Source: Eutypa lata (lineage: Eukaryota; Ascomycota; Sordariomycetes; Xylariales; Diatrypaceae). Taken from it: a stretch of 64,000 nt of DNA. The DNA lies in contig JAKULF010000012.1 in the NCBI GenBank assembly GCA_022661535.1, positions 1 to 64,000 of the forward strand. Direction: 5' to 3'. This document shows, one piece after another, positions 26,061-37,782 of this stretch. A program made the translations under genes and the position numbers. Each line of letters begins with the position of its first letter. Position 1 is the stretch's first letter. The notes beneath the pieces are model-generated. The model made no database searches and was not told the origin of the DNA. It worked only from the letters and a program-made list of their open reading frames with translations.

Positions 26061-26208
26061 TAAAAATAAATTATATAAAAAAGTTAATTATTTATTTAAT
26101 TTTTTAAAAACAAAGAATAATTATTAATATAAAAACATAATGCTTTATTATATATTTTAAAATCGTAAAATTTAATTTAATTATAAAAAGAAAACTTTTT
26201 TTTATAAT
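26061..26208. repeat. Left LTR of element F
   Basis: Matches 45719-45867 and 55267-55414, sharing ATAATTATTAATATAAAAAC and TTTAATTTAATTATAAAAAG. The 80 bp that follow (to about 26290) also match the copy at 55 kb, so those are internal sequence next to the LTR. Confidence 0.65.
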
Positions 26209-28653
26209 AAATGTTTTTTTAACATAAGTTAAAATAACTCGTTTTAATTATTTATATATATAAGTTATAATTATATTATTTAAATATCTTTAATTAAAAA
26301 AATTAAAAAAACGAAAAAAAAATATATTAATAATTTAAATTCTTTAAATAATTATTATAAAAAAAATTCGTAACGTTAATTATTAAGTTTATTTTATATT
26401 AATACTAAACGCATTTAAAATAATAATATTCTTTATTTTTATTTAATTTTAAACCTTTTTTAAAACTTTTTTTAATTTAAAGTTTTTTAATTATTATTAT
26501 TATTTTTTATTTTTTTAATAAAAATAGTTTTAATATTATAAAAATAACCCTTTTGTTATTATTAAAATTCGAATTTAAAAACGAATTATTAAAAAATAAA
26601 ATATTTTATAATTAAATTTAAATAAAAAATTAAACGAATAATTAAACGAATAATTAAATAAAATATTAAATAAATAATTAAATTAACGATTAATTTAAAG
26701 ATATTTTCGGTGATTTTAATTTAAACGAAAAAAATTTCTTTTTTTATATTTATAAAAATTAACCGTATTAAATTTAATAAAATCTAAATTAAAGTAAAAC
26801 GAATATTAAATATTATTTAAATTATATTAATATAATTTACGGTCTTTTAAAGCGAAAAAAGTCGTTTTTTAATTAATTAATATTAGTTTTAATAATAATT
26901 AAATTTTTTATATTATATAATCGTATCGTTTTTATATTTTTTAAGATATCGTTCATGGTTTTTTTAATATTTTTGCTTTTAATATATTTTATTAATTATT
27001 ATTTCTTTAATAATGTTATGCTTTACGAATTTTAATAATAAATTTAAAATAATTTAACGAATTTTAAAAATTAATACATTATTTAAAATTATAATTAATT
27101 TATTAATTTTCAAATATATAATTAATTATTTATAAATAAGTTTTTTTATTTATTTATAATTAAAATTAAAATTTAAATATTTATATTTAATATATTAATT
27201 ATTTAATTTAATATCGATATATTAAATAAAAAATTTACGTTTTAAAATTTTATTTTATTTTTATTTTATTAATTATTTTTTAAGTTATTCGTAATATTAT
27301 TATATTTTTATTATATATTAAAAACGATAAGTTTATTTTCGGTTTTTAATTAAAACTTTTAAGCTTTTTTATTAATGTTATTTTTAAATTTATAAAAAAT
27401 ATATAACGTTATCGTTATTTTATAAAAAATATTATATTAAATATAATATAATTTTTAAAAATTAAGAATTATACGTTAATTATATCGATTAATAAGTTAT
27501 TTCGCGTCGATTTAATATAATCGTTAAAAAAGCTTTTATAATTAATGTTTAAAGCTTTTATTTAAATTGTTATAAATTTACATCGTTTTAAAAATAATGC
27601 GTATAAATAAAAGGTTTTATAATTTATAAAATGCGTTTTATTTATATTTAAAGTTTTTATTACGAATCTTTATTATGTTTATTATTATATTTAATTAAAA
27701 GTTAAAATTCGAAAATTATTATTCGAATATTATTTTAATAAATGTTTTTATAATATTTTATAAATTTATTTCTTTCGAAAATATATATTTAAAAAAATTT
27801 ATTAATATTTTTAAGCGTATTTATTTTATTAATTAAAGTTTTATCTTTTAAGAATAACTTTTTATATTTATTATTCATTTATTTAATTTTCGAAATTAAA
27901 ATAAATTAAGATATGTTAACTTTAATTTAACGGTTTTTAAAGTTATATTATTAAAATTTATATTATTTATATAAAATTAATTTATTTAAAATAAAATAAA
28001 GATATTTAATAATTACTTAAACTTTTTATTTTATATCGATTTTAATTATAATAATAAATAATAAATAATTAAAGATAATTAATAATTTAAATAATAAAGT
28101 TTAAAATTAATCGTTAAATAAAAAAAAAGAAATAAATATAAGTTTAATAATTAAAAAAATAAAATTTTACTTAATTTTATTAAAATATAAATAAAAGAAT
28201 AAAATTAAATAAAATAAGTTAAAAATAAATAAAGATATTTTTAATATTAATAAAAATTTTATATAAATTAAAATTTTATATATAAAGTATATAAAGTTAT
28301 ATATATTTTTCGTATTAATTTTAATAAAAGTTTATATTTTTATATATATAAATTATTATTATAATAAAAACTTTAAAAGTAATTTAATTTATATAATAAT
28401 TTTTAATATAATATTTATTATTTTTTAATTATTTATTATTATATTAATAATAATATTTAATAATATAAAATTATTTTATTTTAATTTAAATTCGTTTAAA
28501 ATTAATTTATGTTTTTTATTAAAATTATATATTAATTTTATAACGTTTTATATTAAAATTTATTATAAATTTTATTAATTTTATTATATCGTTTTTTTTT
28601 TATTATATATTTTAATGTTAATATTTTTTATCGATTAATGCATTTTTTATATA
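26209..28653. other. RIP-mutated DNA, probably internal to element F
   Basis: Apart from the first 80 bp shared with 55415-55495, I recognise nothing in this stop-filled, AT-rich stretch. By position it is the left internal part of F. Confidence 0.45.
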
Positions 28654-29274
28654 ATTTTTTCGATTTATTTTTTAAATTTACTTATTTCGTAAATTTCTTT
28701 AATATATTATATAAAAAATTAAAATTAAATAAAATTTAAATAATTATTTTATATAAAAATATTATATAATATATTAAAAAAAGCATTATTTTATATTTTA
28801 TATTTTATATTTTAAATATTAAAAAATAAATATTAAATAATTTATAATTTATTAATTACGTAATATTTTTTAATTTTTTATTTAAAAGTATTTATATAAA
28901 TATTTAAAATAAAATAAAATATATATTAAAAATTAATTTTAATATTATTATATAAAATATTATCTTATATATAAAATTTTTCTTAATCGTTACGTTCGAA
29001 AAAAACGGTACGGCTCTTCGCTTATAAGCAGGTTATAAGGATCGTTTTTTCTTCTTTTTAAGCGGAAAAAATTTTCTGTAAAGCAAAAGTTAATGTAATT
29101 AACTCGACCTTTAAAAAACCTTTTATTTATTAAAATTCGAACTTATAATTATTATATATAAAATAATTAAGCTGTTAAAATTAACTTACGGTTATTTTAT
29201 AATTAAGTTTTATATTATTAATTATAACTTATTTTTAAATTATAACGTTTTATTTTTATATATATAAGTTTTAT

Positions 29275-29345
29275 AAATTTATAAGTTTATAAGTTATCAG
29301 TTTATAAGTTTATAAATTATTAGTTTATAAGTTTATAAGTTATAA
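29275..29345 (-). repeat. RIP-mutated CTGTAGG minisatellite in P-B
   Basis: Units TTATAAG and TTTATAAG repeat head to tail with two TTATCAG/TTATTAG variants. These are what CTGTAGG and TCTGTAGG become when C goes to T and G goes to A. The position corresponds to P-A 15715-15790, which is also mutated, so this is the second, smaller array of element P. Confidence 0.65.
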
Positions 29346-29650
29346 GTTTTATTATTATTTAAATTATTTAATTAAAAGTTAAGTAGTTTATAAAATAAAT
29401 TATTTAATTTTATATTTTATTAAGCGAAATTTAAATTTAAAAGCTTCGAATTATAATTATTATATTTATAAATTTAATTATTATATTATAAGCTTATTAT
29501 ATTAATTACATTAAAAACTTATATTTTATTTACTTATATATAATTAATTTTAAAGATAAATAATTAAAGTTGTTATTATTTAATTTTTTTAATTTACTTT
29601 TTAAATTTATTTACTTTTTAAATTACTTTTACATTAAAATACACTTAACT

Positions 29651-29779
29651 TATTACGATATTAAATAACATTTCGTAAATGTATTATATAAAGTAATATA
29701 AAGCGATTAATCTTTAAGTTAATAACGTATTTACTTTTAATAATATAATTAAGTGGTTTTTATATTTTATATCGTTATA
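29651..29779 (+). repeat. 5' LTR of TRIM-like N
   Basis: Matches 30036-30164 with the shared phrase ATTAAATAACATTTCGTAAA and the ending TTTTATAT. Differences are mainly C/T and G/A. No promoter element can be recognised. Confidence 0.85.
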
Positions 29780-30035
29780 ATTTATTAATTCTTTTTATAA
29801 GTCGTACGTTTAAATTTTAATTAAGCTTATTATTTTTTATAATTTATTAATAATACGGTATATATAATAACATTTTAATAACGTAATAAGGTAATATAAA
29901 GCATTTTTAAAAAATAAAGCTTTATTTAACGTATGGTTTTAAAGTTATTCGAACTTAAACAGCTTTAAATAAAAGATTTTATTTAATACATTTTAAAGAT
30001 AAATTAAAAATAATTTATCTTAAGAAAAAACTTAT

Positions 30036-30164
30036 TATTATAATATTAAATAACATTTCGTAAATATATTATATAAGGTAATATAAAGCGGTTAATTTTC
30101 GAGCTAATAACGTATTTAATTTTAATAATATAATTAAATGATTTTTATGTTTTATATTATTATA
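30036..30164 (+). repeat. 3' LTR of TRIM-like N
   Basis: Direct copy of 29651-29779. It is slightly less mutated in its middle (keeps AAGGTAATATAAAGCGG and TTTTCGAGC). It is followed directly by the TAACT target duplication. Confidence 0.85.
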
Positions 30165-31067
30165 TAACTTTAACATTATATAATAAAATAAATAAAATAA
30201 ATACGAGGTTATACGTTATATTATAATACGTAATAAAATATAAAATATATTATATAAAAGTTTTAAGTATATAAATTTATTTTAAATATATAATATTAAA
30301 AGTTAAAGTTAAAATTATTATATTATATTTTAAATAAGTATAATAAAATATATATATTATAATATATTATTTTATTATTATATTATATTTAACTTTATAA
30401 TACATATTATATATAAATATAAAATATATTTATTAATCGTTTAATATAAATTTATAATAAATATTTAAATAAAACTTTATAATTTTATATATATTAAATA
30501 TAATAAATTAAATTAATTACTTTTTAAATCATTTTTAATCGTTATATATATATAAAAATATTTTATATAATAATATATAAATTACTTTTTAATATATATT
30601 TTATTTTATTTTATAATTAATATAATATACTTTTATATATAAAATATTTATATATAAAAATACTTTATATTAATTTTAAAAATAAATAAATTACGTAATT
30701 ATAAAATAATAATTTTATATTTTATTTAATATATTTATATAAATACTTTTTTACTAAAAAGTGAAAAATATTACGTAATTAATAAAATATAATTCTTTTA
30801 ATATTTATTTTTTAATATTAAAAATATAAAATATAAAATATAAAATAAAGCTTTTTTAAAAATATTATATATAAGTTATATAAATTGTATTATATAATAT
30901 CTTTATTTGAAATAATCCTTTAAATTTTCTTTTTTTTAAATTTTTTATATAATATATTAAAAAAATTCACGAAGTGAATAAATTCAAGAAGTGGGTCGGG
31001 GGGACTAGGTCAGAAGCTAGATGGTTAGCAGCTAGGTAGGTGGTCAATGCAGCACCACCTAGGTTAT

Positions 31068-31262
31068 CTAGGTCTGTAAGCTGTAGGTCTGAAGGTCTAC
31101 AGGTCTGTAGGTTACCCTGTAGGTTACCCTGTAGGTCTGTAGGCTGTAGGGCTGTATGTCTGTAGGCTGTAGGGCTGCAGGTTGTAGGTTGTAAGGCTGT
31201 AGGTCTGTAAGTGGCTTGTAGGTCCGAAAGGTGGCTAGTAGGTCTGTAGGTCTGTAGGTCTG
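31068..31262 (-). repeat. CTGTAGG minisatellite in P-B, unmutated
   Basis: Inverted counterpart of the array at 15128-15375. Units are CTGTAGG, CTGTAGGT and CTGTAGGC on the + strand. CA and TG dinucleotides are intact, in sharp contrast to surrounding DNA. The array is shorter than in P-A, consistent with unit gain or loss. Overlapping minus-strand open frames (31317-30967 and 31364-31068) run through it because the units contain no stop. Confidence 0.85.
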
Positions 31263-31942
31263 TAGAGCTAGGTCCAAAAGGGTTAGGTATGTGGACCGAA
31301 AAAGAGGATGCACCCAATTAGCTTCGATTATGGGCTGTATGTAGGTTTTTCGAAATGGATGCACTCAATCAAAGACGGATAGGTGGGTCCGCACTTAGAA
31401 TCTGACCAATCCGGAGCCATTCTTTTAATAAATATGTATTTCTAATGTATTTAATGGCTATTTAATGACGTAATTAATGACGTAATTTAGTGGTTTGGAC
31501 TTAGCACAAAATAACCTCCGGTTAAGATAATAATTAAAAATAACTTAAAAAGTAATTTATTTAATTTAATATATTTAATATAAATAAAATTATTAAATAT
31601 TTTTTTTAATAATTATTATAAATTTATATTAAAAGATTTATATATATAATTTATATTTATATATTATGTTTAATATAAAGTTTAATATAATATAATAATA
31701 TAATAATATATTATATTATATATATTTTATTTTAATTTTAAAATTTAATATTATATATTTAAAATAAGTTTATATATTTAAAGCTTTTATATAATATATT
31801 TTATATTTTATTACGTATTATAACGTAATATTTAACTTTATAATTATTTTATTTATTTTATTATATAATGTTAAAGTTAAGTGTATTTTAATGTAAAAGT
31901 AATTTAAAAAGTAAATGAATTTATAAAGTAAATTAAAAAGAT

Positions 31943-34900
31943 TAACTTTTCGATTTTATAAAACGTTTATTTTTTGTTGTTATTTTTTATTAATATTTAT
32001 TTCGATTTTAATTTTCTTTTTTTTTATAAATTTTATTTTTTTAAAGTTTTTCGTTAATTATATTATTAATATAATTTTATATAATTTTTAATAATAAAAG
32101 AAATTTAATTTATAAGTTAAATGTTTAATTTTTTTAATTATAATTAAAGAATTTATTCGTTATTATAATTATTTTTTCGGTGATTTTTTTAAAAAGATAT
32201 ATTTTTTATATAATTTTAAATAAACTTCGTTTTTAATATTAAATTTTATTAATTTATAATATATATTATATTTTAATTTATAATTTATCGTTATAAAATT
32301 TAAAAATAAATATATATTTTTTTAATATAATTTTCGAAGTATTTCGTAATTTATAAACGTATATAAATTTTTTAAAATAAAAATAAAGAATAATAAGTTA
32401 AAATTAAAGATTATTTTATTAAATAATCGTTTTAAAATAATTAATTAAAAGTTATTAATATTATATTAAAGCGTTTATATTATGTTAATTTAAAGTTATT
32501 TAAATGTAAATATATAATAATGTATTATTATTTTTATATTTTAATTTTTTCGCTTTATTTATTCGTTTTTTTATAAATAATATATCGTTATAAAATAAAG
32601 TTTAAAGTTAAAATGTATAAAAATAAATTATTAAAATTTCGAAGTAAATTTAAAATTTCGATTTAAAATTATTTATTTAAATAATTTTTAATCGAATAGT
32701 TATAATATTCATAACGTAATATTAACTTATTTTTAAGCCGTATATTTTATATTTTCGAGAATTAAAATACATCGTTTAAAAAATTTATATATAATAATAA
32801 ATAAATAATTATAAAACTTATATTTTAATATATATTAAAAGGTATATTAAAAAGGCATTAAGAAAAAACTAATAATAAAATCTTAATTTATCGTATAAAA
32901 TAAAATTAATTTAAGTTAAATAAAATTTAAAAACTTTAATATTTAATTTTAATTAATACGGTTTTAAAAGTAATTTAATTAATATTTAATATATTTTAAA
33001 ACTTTTCGAATAAGTTTTTAAATATATAAGCCGTTTATATTTTATAATATTTTTGCAAAATTAAAATAATGTTTATTATTATGAAATATATAAAAGATAT
33101 TTTTATAATAATTATTTAAAATAATTAATCGTTTTCGATTATTTTTTAAAATATTATAAAAAAGATTATTATTAAATAAAAATTATAATTCTTTAATTTT
33201 AAATAAAATTAATAACTTTAAGCGGTTTAAATTAATTTTAATTTTATTATGTTTTTATATAAGCTTTTTTTATAACTTAATTTATAAACGTTATATATTT
33301 TTATTTCGTATCGTTTTTATTTATTTTTATAAACTTAACGTTTTTTTTATAATTTGTAATTATTTTTTATCGTAAAAAAAAGTTTATTTTAATTTTCGTT
33401 ATATAATAATTAAAGTTATTAATAATATTATTTAAAGTATTTTTAAATTTATTTTTTATCTTTGATTTATTTTTAAAAAAAGAATAAGTTAATAAGCGAA
33501 ATAATGCGTTTAAAAACATAAATTAGTTTTTTTATATCTTTTTTAAATAAAAAATTATAACTTTAATATTACGTTATTAATTAACGTTTAATTTAATAAA
33601 TATTTTCAACGTAAATTTTAATATATTAAATAATTATCGTTAACGAATATATTTTATAAAAATTAAAAACCTTTCTTTTTATAATAATAAATTTAAATTT
33701 TTAAAAAAGGGTTTTTTTATTTTTTAAATAATATTATTAATGAATTATTTATTTATTTTTTAATCGTTTATTAATATATTTATTTTTCGCTTTTATAAAG
33801 GTTCGGTTTTTTATTAATTTTAAAGAATATATTTTCGTAATTATATAATTATATTAATATATATCTCGAAATTTTATAACGTTTTCGGCATTTTAATTTT
33901 ATAATTTATTTTAATTTATTTAACGTTTATAATTATATTAAAATTATTAATTTTTAAATTAAAAAGCTTAATAAAATTATATTTAATAAATGATTTTTTA
34001 AAATTAAAAAAAAAAGTTTAACATCGTTAAAAAAGCTAAGGATTTTTTTAAAATAAATTAAATGTTTTTCGAAAGAATAATTAATAACCGTAACATCGTT
34101 TATATATATTTAATAAAAAAACTTATAAAATAAAAAACGTTAATTTATAAAACGTTAAATAAAAATCGAATTATTTCGAAAATTTATTAATATTACGTTA
34201 AATACTTTTAACTTTTTAAGCGATATAATAATTATACGATTTTTATATTTTTAAAATAAAAGAAATTAATAAAAAAAAGTTATTACGTTTAAAATCGTAA
34301 TATATTACTTTTTTTAAATAAAAATAAAAATATTTTTTTATAATAATATAAAATATATATTAAAGATTATAATATTATTTAAAGCTTTAAGGTTTATTAT
34401 AATACGTTTTTTTCATATATCGTTTACAATTTTTTAAACGATAAAGATAAAATAATTTTAAAAAAATAAATTTCTTTATTATATTTAATCGATTTTTTAT
34501 ATATATTATATTAAAGATATTATTAAAGTATTTTCGATTCTTAATTTTTAAACGATAAGTTTAAATTTAAAATGTTTAATTTTATTAATCGTTAATTAAA
34601 TTAACGCGCATTTTTTCGTTTTCGATTATAAAAATAATACTTTTATTTTTTTATACGTTATATTTTTTTTAAAACGGTTTTAATTTTATTTATTAAAAAA
34701 GAATTAATCGTAAATATAATAATGTTATTTTTTATCGTAATTTTCGAATAATTTAAAGGTTTTATAAAATTAAATATATTATTAAACTTATATTTAAGTT
34801 TAATAAAATTATTTAAAAGGTTAAAAAATAACTTATTAATCGCTTTTTAAATGTTATTTAAAATCGCTTTATTTATAAATAAAATATAAAATAAGTTATT

Positions 34901-35615
34901 AATTATTTTAATTTTTTAAAATATAAAAGCTTTTAAAATTTTATTAAAAGTTTTTTATATTATTTAAATCGTTTATTAAACGGCCGATTAAATTACGAAT
35001 ATACGTATTTAATTAATAAATATATATTTATTATTATTTATATTTATAATTTAATTAAGTTTATAATTTCGTTAAATTTATATAAATGTATTTAAATAAT
35101 TAATTATTAATATCATTTTTAAGGTTTTAATGTTTATTATAAAATATAAAACGTTTAAATATAAAAATATAAACATCTATATTTTTTTTTTTTATATTCG
35201 TTAAATTTTTAAAGTTTAAAATATTTAATAAAAGTAATTATCGTTATTTATAATAATATAATCGTATTAATTTTAAATATTATACGATATTAAATATAAG
35301 CGAATTTACGAAAAACGTCGAAAAAAATAAATGTTTTTTTATAAAATATTAATTTTATTCGTTTATTAAAATAATTAATAAATATTTCGTATACGTTTAA
35401 TTATATATTTTTTAAAAATAATTTTAATTTTAATTTATCGTAAATTTTAATTTTTATAAATAAAAATAATTTAACTTTTTCGTTTTTAATTTATATTAAA
35501 ATCTTTATATTTTAACGTATTTCTTAATAAATAAATAAAAGCTATCAATGTTTATAATTATAATTAATTACGTTTTTAACTTTTTTTAATATAATTAATT
35601 TTTATTTATTATTTT
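31943..35615 (-). mobile_element. Ty3/Gypsy relic on the minus strand
   Basis: A minus-strand RT block at about 34160-33950 places a Gypsy-type pol gene here. By its position the 5' end is to the right. No LTR pair was found, so this may be a fragment or part of F's own body. GC-richer spots such as CGGCCG at 34981 occur but no other domain is clear. The right edge adjoins the LTR of the + strand Copia element. Confidence 0.55.
33950..34160 (-). pseudogene. Reverse transcriptase relic, YIDDV type
   Basis: Reading leftward on the minus strand, Y-I-N-D (34106-34095) is followed by V, then a long stop-free segment with S-F-E-x-H-L...L-F-N-D-V and a K-S-F-like stretch after it. This is the order seen in fungal Gypsy RT after the catalytic Y-x-D-D. 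One Asp is changed to Asn by G-to-A. It has YI where the element at 16-7220 has YL, so it is a different Gypsy lineage. Nonfunctional. Confidence 0.65.
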
Positions 35616-35830
35616 TATTAATAAATAAAGTGCTTTAATAACGATTTATAATAACAGTAAAAGATTTAATATCGAAAGTGTTTTAAAGTATCACGTATAA
35701 TACTTAAAGCATAAGGATTAATATATAATTTAAGCTCGTAATTAAGTTAATATAAACTTTTTTAAATAATAATATACACTTTACTTTTCGAGAATTATTT
35801 AAAATTAATATTTATTCGTATATTTTAATA
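35616..35830 (+). repeat. 5' LTR of the + strand Copia
   Basis: Same length as 42391-42605, sharing GTATAATACTTAAAG and ATTTTAATA at the end. This copy retains CA in AACAGTAAAAG and ATCACG, so it is somewhat less mutated than its partner. Confidence 0.88.
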
Positions 35831-36040
35831 TAATAATAATTTCGATTTTATAAATTAATAATTAAAAGATTTATACGAAAATAAATACATTATTTATAAC
35901 GACGCTTTATTAACTTTAACTTAAAAGATTCGCGAAAAAAATCAATATTAATAATAGCAAAAAGCAAAGGAACTTTTAATGTTATCGAAAATTATAACAA
36001 TTACGTTATTAACGGCACTTATTTTTTTTTTCTTATTAAG

Positions 36041-36056
36041 TTAAGTTATAACTTAA
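36041..36056. repeat. Perfect 16-bp palindrome
   Basis: TTAAGTTATAACTTAA, about 210 nt downstream of the 5' LTR of the + strand Copia, within a locally less AT-biased leader region. It may be chance. Confidence 0.4.
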
Positions 36057-37740
36057 TATTTCACTTTTTTAATTCGATCGAAACTTCGGTAATTAAGCGA
36101 CCTTTTTATTTATTAAAGCAATTTTATTTTAATAATAAAAAAGCCGTAAAACTTTATAAACAAATCGATTACTTAAGTTAATTTCTTAGCGTTATTATAT
36201 TAAATCTTTCCTTTTTATCGAAATTAAACATATAATTTTCTTCTTTTTTTTTATCGGCATTTATAAATTATTATAAGTTTAATAAATCTTTTATAATAAT
36301 AAACGACATTAAAAATATTATATATAATTTCGTAAAAAAAACTCGAGCCGAAAAACGAATTACATTAATAATGAAAATTTAATAATAAAAAATAATAAAT
36401 TAATATTAAAACGATATAAACGTTATCGTAAAATAACTTAAAAATATATAAGTATAAAATTCGAATTTATATATAAATAATCGTAACGTTAAAATTAACT
36501 TTAATTATATAATTAATAAGTTAATATAAAATAAACGTATAAATGTTATACTTTAATAATAAATAAATACATAATTAATATTTAATAAAACTTATATAAA
36601 ATAAACGTAAACATTAATAAATACGCAATTATTAATAAATATAAATTCACTTATTTCGTAATATCTTAACGTTATAACATTAAATATAAAAAACGCATTA
36701 TTTAAAATAAAATTAAGCTTAATGTTTACTTTATTAATGCTTTAATTATAAAATTTATTCGAATATTTAATGCAAAATAAATAAATAAATTATTTATTTC
36801 TTTTTTCGTTTAAATATATAAATGCTTATTTCTTTTTCTTTTATAATATTAATGTTATAATAAGTTAAGTTATATATTAAACTTATTTTAAATTTTCGTA
36901 TTTTTTATAATTTAAATAATTATATTTTATAAACCTTTATTATAATATTTATAAATAATAACTTAAAACTTCGTTAATAATTATTTTATTAAAAAGTTAT
37001 TATAACTTAATTAATATCGAAATAACGAAATTAAATAAACGAAAAAATCGTACTTTTTCTTTTTTATATTATTATAAAGAAAATTAATAAATAAATAAAC
37101 TTAATAAACGATATAAAAATATATAAAATATAAATTTTAATAACTTTAATTTAAATAACTTAAACTCGAATAATTTTAATTATAATACTTAAAAAGCTCG
37201 TTTTTTTAAATCCTTAAAAACGAATAAAAGCTTATAAAGATTCGCCGAAAAAAATCTTAAAAAGAAATGAAAAAAGTTTTTTTTCGAAATTAAAAAAAAA
37301 ATCATTTTAAAATTTTTAATAATTAATGTAATGCGTTAACGAAGTATTTAAAATAACTTTTATAATCTTAAATATAACGAAAAAAATCGTTTTATTTTTA
37401 TTATATAATTTTAAAAATATATAAAAAAAATAAAATTAATTAATATAAAATTAAATAAAGTCATTTATATTACGATATTTATAAGCGTCGTAAAAAACAA
37501 AATTATTTATTAATATAAAATCATAAGCTTTATATTACGAATAATTAATTACTTTATTTATAAGCTTATTAAAAATTTTAATATTAAATTTTAAAATCGA
37601 ATAAAAAGCATTAATAAATTATATAAAAATACAAAATTATATATTTAAAAAAATAATAATAATAATAAAATAAAAAAACCGAATTTATAAAAAAAAACCG
37701 ATTTAATAAACTTTTCGTAAACGATAAAAAAAAACTTTTT

Positions 37741-37782
37741 TATTTTAATTATAATAAATACGAATATATATTTTAATATTAC
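37741..37782 (+). pseudogene. Gag CCHC zinc-knuckle relic of the + strand Copia
   Basis: Fourteen codons show the spacing Y-x2-Y-x4-Y-x4-Y, exactly CX2CX4HX4C with each Cys and His codon turned to Tyr by G-to-A or C-to-T. An Asn at the glycine after the second Cys and one TAA are also RIP-type. This motif ends nucleocapsid in LTR-element gag. It sits 1.9 kb from the 5' LTR, and a short AAAAAT repeat (37811-37839) follows. Confidence 0.7.

Larger units (their letters stand above)
29651..30164 (+). mobile_element. TRIM-like mini LTR retrotransposon N
   Basis: Two 129-bp direct repeats (29651-29779 and 30036-30164) enclose a 256-bp interior with no coding potential. Total length is 514 bp. The flanks carry a perfect 5-bp duplication, TAACT (29646-29650 and 30165-30169). 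The empty site is preserved in M', whose reverse complement reads CACTTAACTTTAACATT. Both LTRs read TA...TA, the RIP form of TG...CA. A purine run (AAGAAAAAA, about 30022-30030) just before the right repeat fits a polypurine tract and sets the + orientation. This is the structure of a terminal-repeat retrotransposon in miniature. Confidence 0.85.
29583..31005. mobile_element. TIR element M (MITE-like, TA target duplication)
   Basis: A 40-bp terminal inverted repeat begins GTCCCCCCGACCCAC at the right end (31005 inward). The left end reads ATTTTTTTAATTTAC, the same 15 bases with every C or G that could be RIP-mutated changed. TA flanks both sides (29581-29582 and 31006-31007). The host sequence across the site, with one TA removed, matches P-A. 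Length is 1423 bp, or about 0.9 kb without nested N. There is no open frame for a transposase. The right TIR contains a small palindrome (TTCACGAAGTGAA, 30966-30978). Confidence 0.88.
28971..31527 (-). mobile_element. Element P, copy B, inverted, carrying M
   Basis: On the minus strand it starts TCTTAACCGGAGGTTATTTT at 31527 and ends with the inverse (GATTAAGA...) at 28981, plus the shared 10-bp AT tail to 28971. Order matches P-A: left end, clean CCTACAG array, tRNA-like module (RIP-mutated, about 29440-29510), 3' hairpin region. Element M with its TA duplication splits it at the point matching about 15465 of P-A. Removing M leaves about 1.13 kb, close to P-A's 1.19 kb. The half right of M is nearly unmutated; the half left of M is RIP-mutated. 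Confidence 0.8.
28654..31942. mobile_element. TIR element M' (TA target duplication), carrying P-B
   Basis: The left end at 28654 and right end at 31942 match, as RIP derivatives, the 40-bp terminal inverted repeat of element M (GTCCCCCCGACCCAC...). Every difference is C-to-T or G-to-A. TA lies directly outside both ends (28652-28653 and 31943-31944), the target site of Tc1/mariner-type elements. P-B (28971-31527) interrupts it, and removal leaves about 0.73 kb. The remaining body aligns with M in inverted orientation (31528-31870 against about 30171-30545). No transposase, so it is a MITE-like derivative. Confidence 0.8.

Noticed and set aside
30967..31317. 116-codon open frame on - in P-B
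   Set aside because: Another frame of the same minisatellite and P left end. It is not conserved as a frame in P-A beyond the repeat.
31068..31364. 98-codon open frame on - in P-B
   Set aside because: Counterpart of the P-A frame and repeat-driven. Kept only as a low-interest finding because the first 35 codons are shared.
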